Shown here: positions 20,828-30,201 of the stretch, piece by piece
Numbering within the stretch: position 1 is the first letter of the stretch
How the letters are laid out: the number at the start of each line of letters is the position of its first letter
NCBI GenBank assembly: GCA_028280785.1
Contig: JANQLF010000116.1
Coordinates: 1-64,000 of the forward strand
Direction of reading: 5' to 3'
From: Planctomycetota bacterium
GTDB taxonomy: Bacteria; Planctomycetota; UBA11346
Length of the DNA stretch: 64,000 nt
Notes under the pieces: generated by a model
Database searches by the model: none
What the model saw: only the letters and a program-made list of their open reading frames with translations
Told to the model about the DNA's origin: nothing
Translations under genes and position numbers: made by a program

Positions 20828-21448
20828 TTATTTATTCAATCCATGAATAAAATTATGATCATGAATATAATCGACTATTTTTTGTACGCAGTCTTCCACC
20901 GATAGTTGCGACGTATCAAGTGCGATATCAGGTTTGGTGGGTGCCTCGTATGCACTGTCGATACCGGTAAAATTTTTAATCTCACCGGCGCGCACTTTTT
21001 TATACAGACCCTTAGGATCGCGTTCTTCACAAACAGCTAATGGCGTTGAAACATACACTTCGATAAATGGATGTTCACCAGCGAGTTCGCGTGCAGCCGC
21101 ACGGTCTTTGGCAAACGGCGAAATAAACGCCGTAATCGCTATCGCACCGGCGTCAGCAAATAAATTAGCTACTTCAGCACAGCGACGAATGTTTTCAGTG
21201 CGATCCTCGTCAGAGAATCCGAGATCTTTATTCAGGTGATGGCGAACATTATCCCCATCAAGCACGTAAGCGAAGCGGCCATTTTGAACCAAGTATTGCT
21301 CTAAAGCTCGGCTAACTGTGGATTTCCCTGCTCCACTCAAGCCGGTAAACCAAAAGATGCAGCCCTTTTGCTTAAGCAGCTGTTCGCGTTGTTCACGTCG
21401 AACTAAACTATGATCCCAAGTTAAGTTATCAGACTTTGGTTTACTCAT
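20828..21448 (-). CDS. cysC: Adenylylsulfate kinase CysC
   Basis: FTGLSGAGKST P-loop; DGDNVRHHLNKDLGFSDEDRTENIRR; FISPFAKDR. Confidence 0.95.
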   Translation of the reverse strand: MSKPKSDNLTWDHSLVRREQREQLLKQKGCIFWFTGLSGAGKSTVSRALEQYLVQNGRFAYVLDGDNVRHHLNKDLGFSDEDRTENIRRCAEVANLFADAGAIAITAFISPFAKDRAAARELAGEHPFIEVYVSTPLAVCEERDPKGLYKKVRAGEIKNFTGIDSAYEAPTKPDIALDTSQLSVEDCVQKIVDYIHDHNFIHGLNK

Positions 21449-21540
21449 TTGCTTGAGCCTAGTGTTTATGTCAAAATGGCTAGCCTAGATAAGCTTGTTC
21501 TTGAGCTCTTGAGATATTCACATATACATTTGGACCCTAG

Positions 21541-22311
21541 ATGAGGTTAGTTATGAGAGTTTTACTTTTGTTCATTATGATAAGTAGTGCATGTTGTTTT
21601 TCTGCTGAAGAAGGTGTGCCGGCAACTGGTGCAAACGGTTCCCCTAAAGAAGAAAAGCCTGACACCTTTAATCATGATAAAAATAAGTTTAAAGAAAAAG
21701 CAAAGAGGATGAAAGAGGAGCGTAGCCGAGTTGAACGCAATCGAGACAAGAAAAAAAAGAAATTAGTTCAGTTTGCAGCAGAGGATCTCGAAATGCTTCA
21801 TGAGATCATGGATACGGATAAAAATGGTGTCTTGAGCAAAGAAGAGCTGAGTGCTTTTAATAAAGCGCAGGAAACCTTAATTGTCAAAAAGGAAGAATTG
21901 GCTTTCAAAAGAATCGATGTTAATGGTGATGGTGTAATCAGCATAGAAGAACAGGTGAATGCAAAACTAAGTGAAATTCATGAAAAAGGCAAGAAGACGC
22001 TTTTGATGCTCAAAGAGAAAAGGCCCGAAGAATTTGCTAAACATGACACTGATGGAAATGGTGAAGTAAACGATGAAGAGTGTGCTGCTTTTACTAAGAT
22101 TCGTGAGCAAATGGAATCGGACCGAATGAAAAAGCGTGATAAAACTACTTTCATGAAAATGGATGCCGATAAAGATGGCTTGGTGACCTACCGTGAGTTG
22201 CATACTTATGTCGCGACCTTACTTAAGAAGCAGAAGGATGCAGCCAAGCAGCGCAAGGAACAAGCTGGCAAAAAAGAGATGCCCAAGCCTCAAACAAAAG
22301 AGTCAATGTAA
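21541..22311 (+). CDS. Secreted EF-hand domain protein
   Basis: Signal-like N-terminus; EF-hand loops DTDKNGVLSKEE, DVNGDGVISIEE, DTDGNGEVNDEE, DADKDGLVTYRE. Confidence 0.85.
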   Translation: MRLVMRVLLLFIMISSACCFSAEEGVPATGANGSPKEEKPDTFNHDKNKFKEKAKRMKEERSRVERNRDKKKKKLVQFAAEDLEMLHEIMDTDKNGVLSKEELSAFNKAQETLIVKKEELAFKRIDVNGDGVISIEEQVNAKLSEIHEKGKKTLLMLKEKRPEEFAKHDTDGNGEVNDEECAAFTKIREQMESDRMKKRDKTTFMKMDADKDGLVTYRELHTYVATLLKKQKDAAKQRKEQAGKKEMPKPQTKESM

Positions 22312-22346
22312 AAATAAACCCCGATTCTTAATCGGGGTTTATTTTT
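22312..22346. terminator. Bidirectional intrinsic terminator
   Basis: AAATAAACCCCGATT..AATCGGGGTTTATTTTT inverted repeat between convergent genes. Confidence 0.88.
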
Positions 22347-24525
22347 AGTATGATTCAGGAATATGTTCAAATAAGTCGCTCAGATGATCTTCGTAGCGTT
22401 TCCAACGAGCAACTGATCGTTTATAAATTGGTTGACGTACTTGCATAACGCTTGCTGTTTTAACTGCACGTTTGTTGTTTTGAAAGTCCAAACAGGTCGG
22501 ATCATATTCGATATCTAAAAAATTGAAAATACCTTTTGCAGCTGTTTCGAGATCACCCACAGAATCTTCGTAGAAAACATCGTGAATCTTACCGGGCATC
22601 TGCGCTTCCCAGTGTTTCATGAGGCGTATATAACCATCAATGCGACCTGCGATGTCTTCTGGATTGTTGGCCCAACGAATTGCTTTGAATTGAGTTATAT
22701 AGGCAGAAAGCGCTACATCGCGTAGATTACGGCGACAATTAATGATTTTAGCATTGGGAAATAAAGACATTATTAATCCTGCATGCATATAATTGTCAGG
22801 CATTTTGTCGGTGATGTATGGTTCGCCTTCTGCTAGGTCACGCATTTTATTGAGTGTTTCTTCGGCAAATGCATTTATTTGAGTTGGATTTAATTGTGTG
22901 TAACAAGCGGCTGGGATTTGTTTCATCTGCATGCGACGAGGGAGGCTGTCTGCTAATTGCGCTACGTTAGCTAGTTCTCCCGCACCAAAAATACTCGGGT
23001 GGCCTGAAACAACTTGTTCAATTAATGTTGTTCCTGATCGGGGTACGCCAATGATGAATATTGGAGTTTTGCTATTAACTCCATGTTGTGCTTTTTCTTT
23101 GATTTTTTCGGCAGTGAAATGTTCTATTTGGTTATCAATAAACTTCTTGTGGTGATCGCGATGATAGTGTTCATTTTTGTGTTCACGCACATGTTGTTGA
23201 ATAGCATTAGCGGTTCGCATAGTGGTAGCAGCTTCTTCTGCCTCTTTTTTCGCATCTAATACTGATGCCAACGTGTAATTTGCAGTCATGCGACCAACTT
23301 CATGGATGCTGAGGTTATTTGCTTGTTCTTTTAAAACAGCAACTTCTTCATCAGTTGTTTCAGCTCGTTTTGTCGCAGCGACATAGTGTAATGCAGCAGG
23401 ATTTTTGGGGTGCAATTTTAATACTTCACGTGCGAAATGAACACACTCTTCAATTTTTCCTTTTTCGTAATACCAACGTGAAGTGGTTAACAAGCAGCCT
23501 ACTCGGTCACCAGGTAACTGTTGAGCTTCTTCCAATAACTCTAGTGCTTCATCATAGCGTTGTAATTCCATGAGTGCATTGGCGTATCCGACTTTCGGGT
23601 CTGATAAGTTTGGTGCACAGTCGATGGCTCGTTTAAATGCGGCTATCGCATCATCATAACGCATACGGTCTGCATACAGACCACCTAAGAGTCCATGATA
23701 GCGTGCTTCTTTTGGTGCAAGTTTGCTTGCATGTAAAAACGCTTGCTCTGCTGGTTCTAATCTGCCAATTGATTGTAATGTTTGACCGACGTTGCAATGG
23801 GTTATGGCTAAATCTGGATTAATAGAGAGGGATCTATCATAGAGCGCCAAGGCAACATCAGGATTACCACGAACGCGAAATACATTAGCTAGATTGTTGT
23901 GTGCTTCAGGAAGCTCGGGGCCCAAGGCCGCTGCAATTTGGCATTGGCATAGTGCTTCATCAACTCGACCACAATCAAGCAGAGCTTGGCCATAATTACA
24001 TAACGCCGGAGCAAATCCTGGGCTTGCTTTGACAGCGTCTTCGAAGGCGCTTAATGCAGCCTCAATTCCTTTGGTTTGTCTCAGGAAATTTGCTAAATTA
24101 TTATAAGCACCAGTGCTCTTCGGATTTATTTCAATGGCCTTACGGAAAAGTGCTTCGATTTCCTCAGGCTCACTGCGTTTTTGCATTAAGACTACACCAA
24201 GAATATTATATGCCTCTCCAGTGTTGCTATTTAGTGCGATGGCTTTCCGTGCATGCTTTTCACATGATTCTATATCACCAACGGTACGGTAGGCATCGGC
24301 TAAATTGGAGTGATAGGTGGCTTCGCCCGGTTTTATTTCAGTGGCTGCACGCATCTTTTCGATGCCAGTATGATGGTCACCGCTTTGGTGCGCTATGACT
24401 CCAAGTAAGTGGAGGGCATCAGGATTCTTGGGGTTAATACTTAAAGCATTATTATAACATTGGATAGCTTCTTGAATGCGGCCTGCTTTATGGTGTACAA
24501 CGCCGTTATCTACTTCACTTGGCAT
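22345..24525 (-). CDS. TPR-repeat sulfotransferase
   Basis: Many TPR units; FIIGVPRSGTTLIEQVVSGHPSIFGAGEL 5'-PSB-like motif; C-terminal sulfotransferase domain. Confidence 0.9.
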   Translation of the reverse strand: MPSEVDNGVVHHKAGRIQEAIQCYNNALSINPKNPDALHLLGVIAHQSGDHHTGIEKMRAATEIKPGEATYHSNLADAYRTVGDIESCEKHARKAIALNSNTGEAYNILGVVLMQKRSEPEEIEALFRKAIEINPKSTGAYNNLANFLRQTKGIEAALSAFEDAVKASPGFAPALCNYGQALLDCGRVDEALCQCQIAAALGPELPEAHNNLANVFRVRGNPDVALALYDRSLSINPDLAITHCNVGQTLQSIGRLEPAEQAFLHASKLAPKEARYHGLLGGLYADRMRYDDAIAAFKRAIDCAPNLSDPKVGYANALMELQRYDEALELLEEAQQLPGDRVGCLLTTSRWYYEKGKIEECVHFAREVLKLHPKNPAALHYVAATKRAETTDEEVAVLKEQANNLSIHEVGRMTANYTLASVLDAKKEAEEAATTMRTANAIQQHVREHKNEHYHRDHHKKFIDNQIEHFTAEKIKEKAQHGVNSKTPIFIIGVPRSGTTLIEQVVSGHPSIFGAGELANVAQLADSLPRRMQMKQIPAACYTQLNPTQINAFAEETLNKMRDLAEGEPYITDKMPDNYMHAGLIMSLFPNAKIINCRRNLRDVALSAYITQFKAIRWANNPEDIAGRIDGYIRLMKHWEAQMPGKIHDVFYEDSVGDLETAAKGIFNFLDIEYDPTCLDFQNNKRAVKTASVMQVRQPIYKRSVARWKRYEDHLSDLFEHIPESY

Positions 24526-24769
24526 AATGATTATCCCATCAAAGGTGAGGAAGGGTTAGGCAGGATGAAGGGAATTTTGTCAAGACAATACTCAGGGTTA
24601 AGGGGTGGTGTGACGCAGCTCACTATAGGATCTTACCAAACTCCATGCCTGATGATTGACCCTGCGTGACTACGTTATAAAAGTGCTAGTTCACGTTGAA
24701 TTGGGTGATGAAAATTCTATTTCAAACTTTTTAACGTGTTTTTTAACATGACATTAAAGGACATTCCTT

Positions 24770-27196
24770 ATGAGTAAGTCGACACCGCTCACTGGACAAA
24801 ACCAAAAACATATAGCATTCCGATCTAAATATGGATTAGTAGCTGGTTTAGCAGCGATAACAGCTGTGCCGGCAACAGCTGCTGTTGAAATAACTGTAGA
24901 TACGAGCAGCGACGTGGTGAGCGCCACTGATGGTGTGACGAGTTTGCGTGAGGCCATTAATATGGCTAACAAGTCGCTGTCTTCTGATGTCATCATTAAT
25001 CTGCCTGCAGGTGACTATGAATTAGAAGGTTCTGACAACGAGGATGGCAATGCCTCGGGTGACTTGGACGTACTGAGTCATGGCAATAAGACCGTGACGA
25101 TTCGTGGTGCCGGTAGATATGCGACCTATATAGATGGTAATTCATCAGATCGTATTTTTGATTTTGCTGCAGGCGGTAACTACGTCATTGAGAAGTTAAC
25201 CCTGTCTAGTGGTTATGTAGAAGGTTCAGACGGAAGCGATGGTAGCAGTAATTATCTCGATACCTCTGGCGGAGTTTCTAAATTATTATATGGCGAAGAT
25301 GGTGGTGATGGTGGTGATGCCTATGGAGGCGCAATTCACCTCGCGGGTGGTAATTTAATTGTTCGCGACGTTGCTTTTAGTTCTTGCTATGCTGAAGGTG
25401 GAGACGCTGGTGATGGTTATGAAGCGCTGTCTTGGTTTCAAGTATATGGTGGTAATGGCGGTGACGGTGGTAACGCAGCAGGTGGGGCAATTTACGCTGA
25501 CATCGGTTCAACAGGTTCAATTTATTTAAGTAATGTTTCATTTTATTCAAACTACGCCACTGGCGGTGTTGGTGGTGATGGTGGTTCTGCCTATTATGGT
25601 GTAGGTCAAGCAGAAGGCGGCGATGGTGGTGATGGTGGTATGGCAGTGGGCGGTTCACTCTATATAGAGGGTACTGGCGCAATTACAGTTAAACATATTT
25701 ATGCTGAATCCGTTGGTGCCTATGGTAGTTCAGGTGGTGATGGAGAGACGGGCTATACCGCTGGATCAGTTGAAGGCGGTGATGGTGGCGATGGTGGATC
25801 GGCAATTGGTGGCTTTGCCTATATTGATCATAAGGGTAGTAGTGCCACAAATAATATAGCACTTTTTTCAGATGTGAATGTTTCCTCGGTATATGTTTAT
25901 GGTGGTGATGGCGGTTCCGGTGGCTCAGCAGAAAATTTTGATTATACAGGCGAAGGCGGTAATGGTGGTGATGGTGGTAACGTAGCCGGTGGTGCCATGT
26001 ATGTTGATAATCCACAATTTTTCCACTTAGGTAATTCAAGCACAGGCGATTATACCAGCTTTAGTTATATATATGCCTATGCAGGTGATGGTGGTTCCGG
26101 TGGTGATGCTAGTAATTTTTATGGAGCAGCATCTTTCTCAGGTGGTGGATCAGGCGGTGACGGCGGTGACGGTGGTGACGCATTTGGCGGAGCCATGTAT
26201 ATCAACAATGCCGATGGTTACGCCCAAATTACCAACCATTATTTCTATGTGAGCAATATTTCTGCAGGTGATGGTGGTTCCGGTGGTGATGCCTATGTAT
26301 CAAATACAGGTACTAGTGGGGGAACCGGTGGTGATGGTGGTGACGGTGGATATGTAATCGGTGGTGCACTCTACATTGAAAACATGGATAAATACACCGA
26401 AACACATCTAGGGTCGGGGGTTTCAGCTAGCGTTTGGAGTGCAAGCTCTGGATCAGGTGGTAGCCCAGGTTCTGGTGGTTGGGGTTCTGGAACCACTGGC
26501 TCAAGTGGTTCGACAACCGGTGCTTATGCTACACATTATTTTGACAGTCCAGGGACAAGCACCTTTAGCTCTGCAAGTATTGGTAATCAAGCTTGGAAAG
26601 AGCAGGGGACAACAGCAGCAGTAAGCCAAGTTTTTAATTTTGGTATTGATTTACCATTGAAGAATATCGAAGTCATGCTCTATGATTCTAACGGTAAAAT
26701 TGTGGGAAGAACCAGGACGGATAATGGTGGTGAATACTACTTCTACACTGGCTATACTGGCGATGCTCAAATGAAATTTGAAGTTGGTAATCAAACTCCA
26801 TTGGCTGAAGGTGCTGGTGCGAGTGCAAGCACTGACAGTGATAATGATATCGAAATCTCATCATCTGGATTAACAGAAACATTTACCATAAGTGGTAATG
26901 ATTTGTCAATTGACGCAGGTTTTGCCGATGCAGCTCCAAAACCAGAGTCATTTGATTTAACGGTGCACGGAACGGTACCCAACGCGTATGATGCGTTAGA
27001 CGTTTTAGTTAATGGGTCATTTATTGATACTTTAAATGGTGTCAATTCAGGTGGCACAGGTTTAAGATCATTTACAATTTCTGTAACGCTGCCACCAAAT
27101 ACAGAATATGTTGATATTCAGGCTCGTGACACCTCTGATGATAGTACGACAACTCGTCGTGTTTATGTCAGAGAAGTTCAATCAGGAGGTAACTAA
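24770..27196 (+). CDS. Giant Gly/Asp/Tyr-rich secreted surface protein (paralog 1)
   Basis: N-terminal signal-like YGLVAGLAAITAVPATAA; TSLREAIN beta-helix-type motif; repeated GGDGGDGG..AxGGAxY units; C-terminal SdrD/CNA-B-like KNIEVMLYDSNGKIVGRTRTDNGGEYYFYTGY. Confidence 0.85.
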   Translation: MSKSTPLTGQNQKHIAFRSKYGLVAGLAAITAVPATAAVEITVDTSSDVVSATDGVTSLREAINMANKSLSSDVIINLPAGDYELEGSDNEDGNASGDLDVLSHGNKTVTIRGAGRYATYIDGNSSDRIFDFAAGGNYVIEKLTLSSGYVEGSDGSDGSSNYLDTSGGVSKLLYGEDGGDGGDAYGGAIHLAGGNLIVRDVAFSSCYAEGGDAGDGYEALSWFQVYGGNGGDGGNAAGGAIYADIGSTGSIYLSNVSFYSNYATGGVGGDGGSAYYGVGQAEGGDGGDGGMAVGGSLYIEGTGAITVKHIYAESVGAYGSSGGDGETGYTAGSVEGGDGGDGGSAIGGFAYIDHKGSSATNNIALFSDVNVSSVYVYGGDGGSGGSAENFDYTGEGGNGGDGGNVAGGAMYVDNPQFFHLGNSSTGDYTSFSYIYAYAGDGGSGGDASNFYGAASFSGGGSGGDGGDGGDAFGGAMYINNADGYAQITNHYFYVSNISAGDGGSGGDAYVSNTGTSGGTGGDGGDGGYVIGGALYIENMDKYTETHLGSGVSASVWSASSGSGGSPGSGGWGSGTTGSSGSTTGAYATHYFDSPGTSTFSSASIGNQAWKEQGTTAAVSQVFNFGIDLPLKNIEVMLYDSNGKIVGRTRTDNGGEYYFYTGYTGDAQMKFEVGNQTPLAEGAGASASTDSDNDIEISSSGLTETFTISGNDLSIDAGFADAAPKPESFDLTVHGTVPNAYDALDVLVNGSFIDTLNGVNSGGTGLRSFTISVTLPPNTEYVDIQARDTSDDSTTTRRVYVREVQSGGN

Positions 27197-27198
27197 GC

Positions 27199-27612
27199 AT
27201 GCATAAGCTTAAGACTATAACTTTTATTGCTGTAATTAGCCTTGCCTTGATTGGTTGTGGCGGTGGTGGCGGATCCTCATCAGGAGGTGGTAGTGGTAGC
27301 TCATCTTCGTCTCCTACACCAGTTACTCCTAGTGTTATGACTATCACAGGCGTCGAGCTGATTGTGAATACAGATGAGGCAGTTACCGGTGTTGGTACTG
27401 GTTATGACAATGACGGGTCTACTTTATCGACCTTAGCAGATGAAGATTCGACTGTTGATACTGATACAGAAATTATCTGGGACGCTGATGGTACTGATTT
27501 ACCAACCGACCCAGGCGGTGATTCGGGCGAAGAGCTCAACATGGACGTTGAATTAACAGATGGAGATAGCAATTCGACGATCGTTGAAGTCATCGTAGCG
27601 ACTGAGCTGTAA
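27199..27612 (+). CDS. Small lipoprotein
   Basis: Lipobox ISLALIGCGGGGGSSSGGGSGSSS; lies between the two paralogs. Confidence 0.7.
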   Translation: MHKLKTITFIAVISLALIGCGGGGGSSSGGGSGSSSSSPTPVTPSVMTITGVELIVNTDEAVTGVGTGYDNDGSTLSTLADEDSTVDTDTEIIWDADGTDLPTDPGGDSGEELNMDVELTDGDSNSTIVEVIVATEL

Positions 27613-27633
27613 TCGAATATAGAAATTATATCA

Positions 27634-27663
27634 TAAAGCCCGGCTTTTTAGCTGGGCTTTTTA
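27634..27663 (+). terminator. Intrinsic terminator
   Basis: AAAGCCCGGCTTTTTAGCTGGGCTTTTT. Confidence 0.85.
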
Positions 27664-27737
27664 ATTGGCTTTTGTTATTTCAATAGAATTATACACCACA
27701 ACGCTATTGCTCTTTAGATGCGAAACGAGGTATTGGT

Positions 27738-30149
27738 ATGACTCAAAAAACACCACTCACTGGCTGTAATCAAAAGCACTTGGATTTTAGAATAAGATAT
27801 GGGCTTGTTGCAGGTCTTGCGGCCATTACGGCTGTACCAGCAACGGCAGCCGTCGAGATAAACGTTGATACTAGTAGTGACGTAGTTAGTGCAACCGATG
27901 GTGTGACGAGTCTGCGAGAAGCAATAAATCAAGCGAACAAGGCACTTTCATCAGATGTTATCATTAATCTGCCGGCAGGTACATATGAGTTGGAAGGTGC
28001 AGATCATGAGGATGGTAATGCTTCGGGTGACCTCGATGTTTTTAGTCACGGAAATAAAACCGTAACGATACGGGGTGCAGGCCGATTAGCGACAGTAATT
28101 GATGGTAATTCATCAGATCGCATATTCGACTTAGCCGCAGGTGGCAATTACGTTATTGAAAAAATGTTGCTCTATCGTGGTTACGTTGCAGGGTCATCTG
28201 GTTCAGATGGCACAAGTAATTACCTCGATACGTCAGGTGGAATTTCTAAATTATTATATGGCGAAGATGGTGGCGATGGTGGTGATGCGTATGGCGGGGC
28301 TATTCATTTAGCTGGCGGACATTTAAAGATTCATGACGTTTTCTTTTCCTCGTGTGCTGTAGAGGGAGGAGATGGGGGATCAGGTGCAAGTGCTGTTTCC
28401 TGGTTTCAAGTTTATGCGGGCGATGGTGGTAATGGCGGTAATGCGGCTGGTGGCGCAATTTATGCAGATATTGGTTCAACAGGTTCGATTAGTCTTAGCC
28501 AAGTTGATTTTACTAATATTTATGCTTATGCAGGGACTGGAGGCTCAGGTGGCTTTGCAAATGATGGTATAGGTTTTGCGCAAGCAGGTGATGGTGGTAA
28601 CGGAGGTAACGCAATTGGTGGTGCGCTTTTTATTGAAGGTACTGGGCGAATTGCCGTGCAACATATTAATGCGCAAACCTGCGGTGCATATGGCGGCTTA
28701 GGTGGTCATGGGTCTTCGGCACTTTCCGCGGGCACGGTAGAAGGTGGTGATGGTGGTGATGGTGGTGATGCAATCGGAGGTTTTGCTTACGTTGACCATA
28801 AAGGCAGCATTGCTTCAAATCACACAGCGCTTTTTTCTGATTTTTTTATGAGTTCAGTCTATGCCTCAGCTGGCGATGGTGGTAATGCTGGTGATGGTGA
28901 TCATTTTACAGTTGGTATGGGTGGTGATGGTGGTAACGGTGGTGAAGCAGCAGGTCCTTCTATTTATGTCGACAATGCTCAGTTTTTTCATTTAGGTAAT
29001 TCTAGTGAGGTCGACTATACCAGTTTTAGCTATATGTATGCGTACGGTGGTGATGGAGGATTTGGTGGTGATGCTTCAGAATCTTTAGTTGGCTCTGCAT
29101 CAGGCTGGGGAGAAGGTGGTGATGGAGGATTTGGTGGTGATGCTTATGGAGGTATGTACATTGATAATACAAATGGTTATGCCCAAGTTACTAATCATAA
29201 AATCTGGAGAAACTTTATTTATGGCGGCGTAGGCGGGGATGGTGGTAGCGCATTTGTAAATAATACATTTATTACCGTTGGCCAAGGTGGTAACGGTGGT
29301 GATGGTGGAACAATTTATGCTGCGGGTATGTATATAGAAAATATGGATAGGTATACAGAAGTTGATTTTGGCACTTCTGTAACTGGAAGTGTTTGGGGAT
29401 TAAGTGCAGGTTTGGGTGGCGTGGCAGGTAGTGGTGGTTGGAATGTAGGATCCACCGGATCTACAGGAGCTACCTTTTCTGGTACGACGTATTGGTTTGG
29501 CAGCCCATCAACCCATATTTTTAGCTCTGCTAGTGTCGGTAATCAAGCATGGAAAGAACAGGGTACTACCGCAGCAGTTAGTCAGATTTACAATTCCGGT
29601 GTAGATTTACCAATGAAAAATATTGAAGTGGTTCTTTATGACGCTACAGGAAAAATTGTAGGGAAAACAAGAACTGATGATAATGGTGAATATTATTTTT
29701 ACACAGGGTACTCTGGATCTGCTCAAATAAAATTTGATGTAGAAAATCAAACACCACTAGGTGAAGGCGCAGGTGCGAGTGCAAACACAAATAATGACAA
29801 TGATATTGAAATTACATCTTCAGGTTTAACAGAAATTTTCACCATTAGTGGTGATGACCTTACGATTGATGCCGGCTTTTCAGATGCGGCACCAAATGCG
29901 GAAAGTTTTGATTTAACTGTTCATGGTACGGTTCCAAATGCATATTCAGCAGTGTATATTCGTGTAAATGGTAGTGCATCTAGTTCTCTTGGTGGGGCGA
30001 ATTCTGGCGGTGCTGGCTTAAGAAATTTTACAGTTTCGGCTACCATACCACCAGATCTAGGATTTGTAGATTTAGTTGCTGAAACGCCAGCAGATGTTTC
30101 CACGATTCGGCGTGTTTATGTTAGAGAAGTCGAGTCGGGAGGGAATTAG
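27738..30149 (+). CDS. Giant Gly/Asp/Tyr-rich secreted surface protein (paralog 2)
   Basis: Same architecture as 24770..27196: near-identical N-terminus (YGLVAGLAAITAVPATAAVEINVDTSSDVVSATDGVTSLREAIN) and C-terminal blocks (FSSASVGNQAWKEQGTTAAVSQ; RRVYVREVESGGN). Confidence 0.88.
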   Translation: MTQKTPLTGCNQKHLDFRIRYGLVAGLAAITAVPATAAVEINVDTSSDVVSATDGVTSLREAINQANKALSSDVIINLPAGTYELEGADHEDGNASGDLDVFSHGNKTVTIRGAGRLATVIDGNSSDRIFDLAAGGNYVIEKMLLYRGYVAGSSGSDGTSNYLDTSGGISKLLYGEDGGDGGDAYGGAIHLAGGHLKIHDVFFSSCAVEGGDGGSGASAVSWFQVYAGDGGNGGNAAGGAIYADIGSTGSISLSQVDFTNIYAYAGTGGSGGFANDGIGFAQAGDGGNGGNAIGGALFIEGTGRIAVQHINAQTCGAYGGLGGHGSSALSAGTVEGGDGGDGGDAIGGFAYVDHKGSIASNHTALFSDFFMSSVYASAGDGGNAGDGDHFTVGMGGDGGNGGEAAGPSIYVDNAQFFHLGNSSEVDYTSFSYMYAYGGDGGFGGDASESLVGSASGWGEGGDGGFGGDAYGGMYIDNTNGYAQVTNHKIWRNFIYGGVGGDGGSAFVNNTFITVGQGGNGGDGGTIYAAGMYIENMDRYTEVDFGTSVTGSVWGLSAGLGGVAGSGGWNVGSTGSTGATFSGTTYWFGSPSTHIFSSASVGNQAWKEQGTTAAVSQIYNSGVDLPMKNIEVVLYDATGKIVGKTRTDDNGEYYFYTGYSGSAQIKFDVENQTPLGEGAGASANTNNDNDIEITSSGLTEIFTISGDDLTIDAGFSDAAPNAESFDLTVHGTVPNAYSAVYIRVNGSASSSLGGANSGGAGLRNFTVSATIPPDLGFVDLVAETPADVSTIRRVYVREVESGGN

Positions 30150-30201
30150 ATATATACAAAAAAATTGTTGTCATTAATTCTAGCGTTGCGTATTCTAAAT
30201 T

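Noticed and set aside
25377-26039. Antisense His/Tyr-rich ORFs (25377..25682, 25689..26039)
   Set aside because: They are the reverse strand of GGTGATGGTGGT repeats (H/Y/R codons) and are an artefact of low-complexity coding sequence.
25290-26360. Repeated GGTGATGGTGG blocks considered as CRISPR or tandem-repeat array
   Set aside because: Units are irregular, in frame and encode GGDGG within a long ORF; no unique equal-length spacers.
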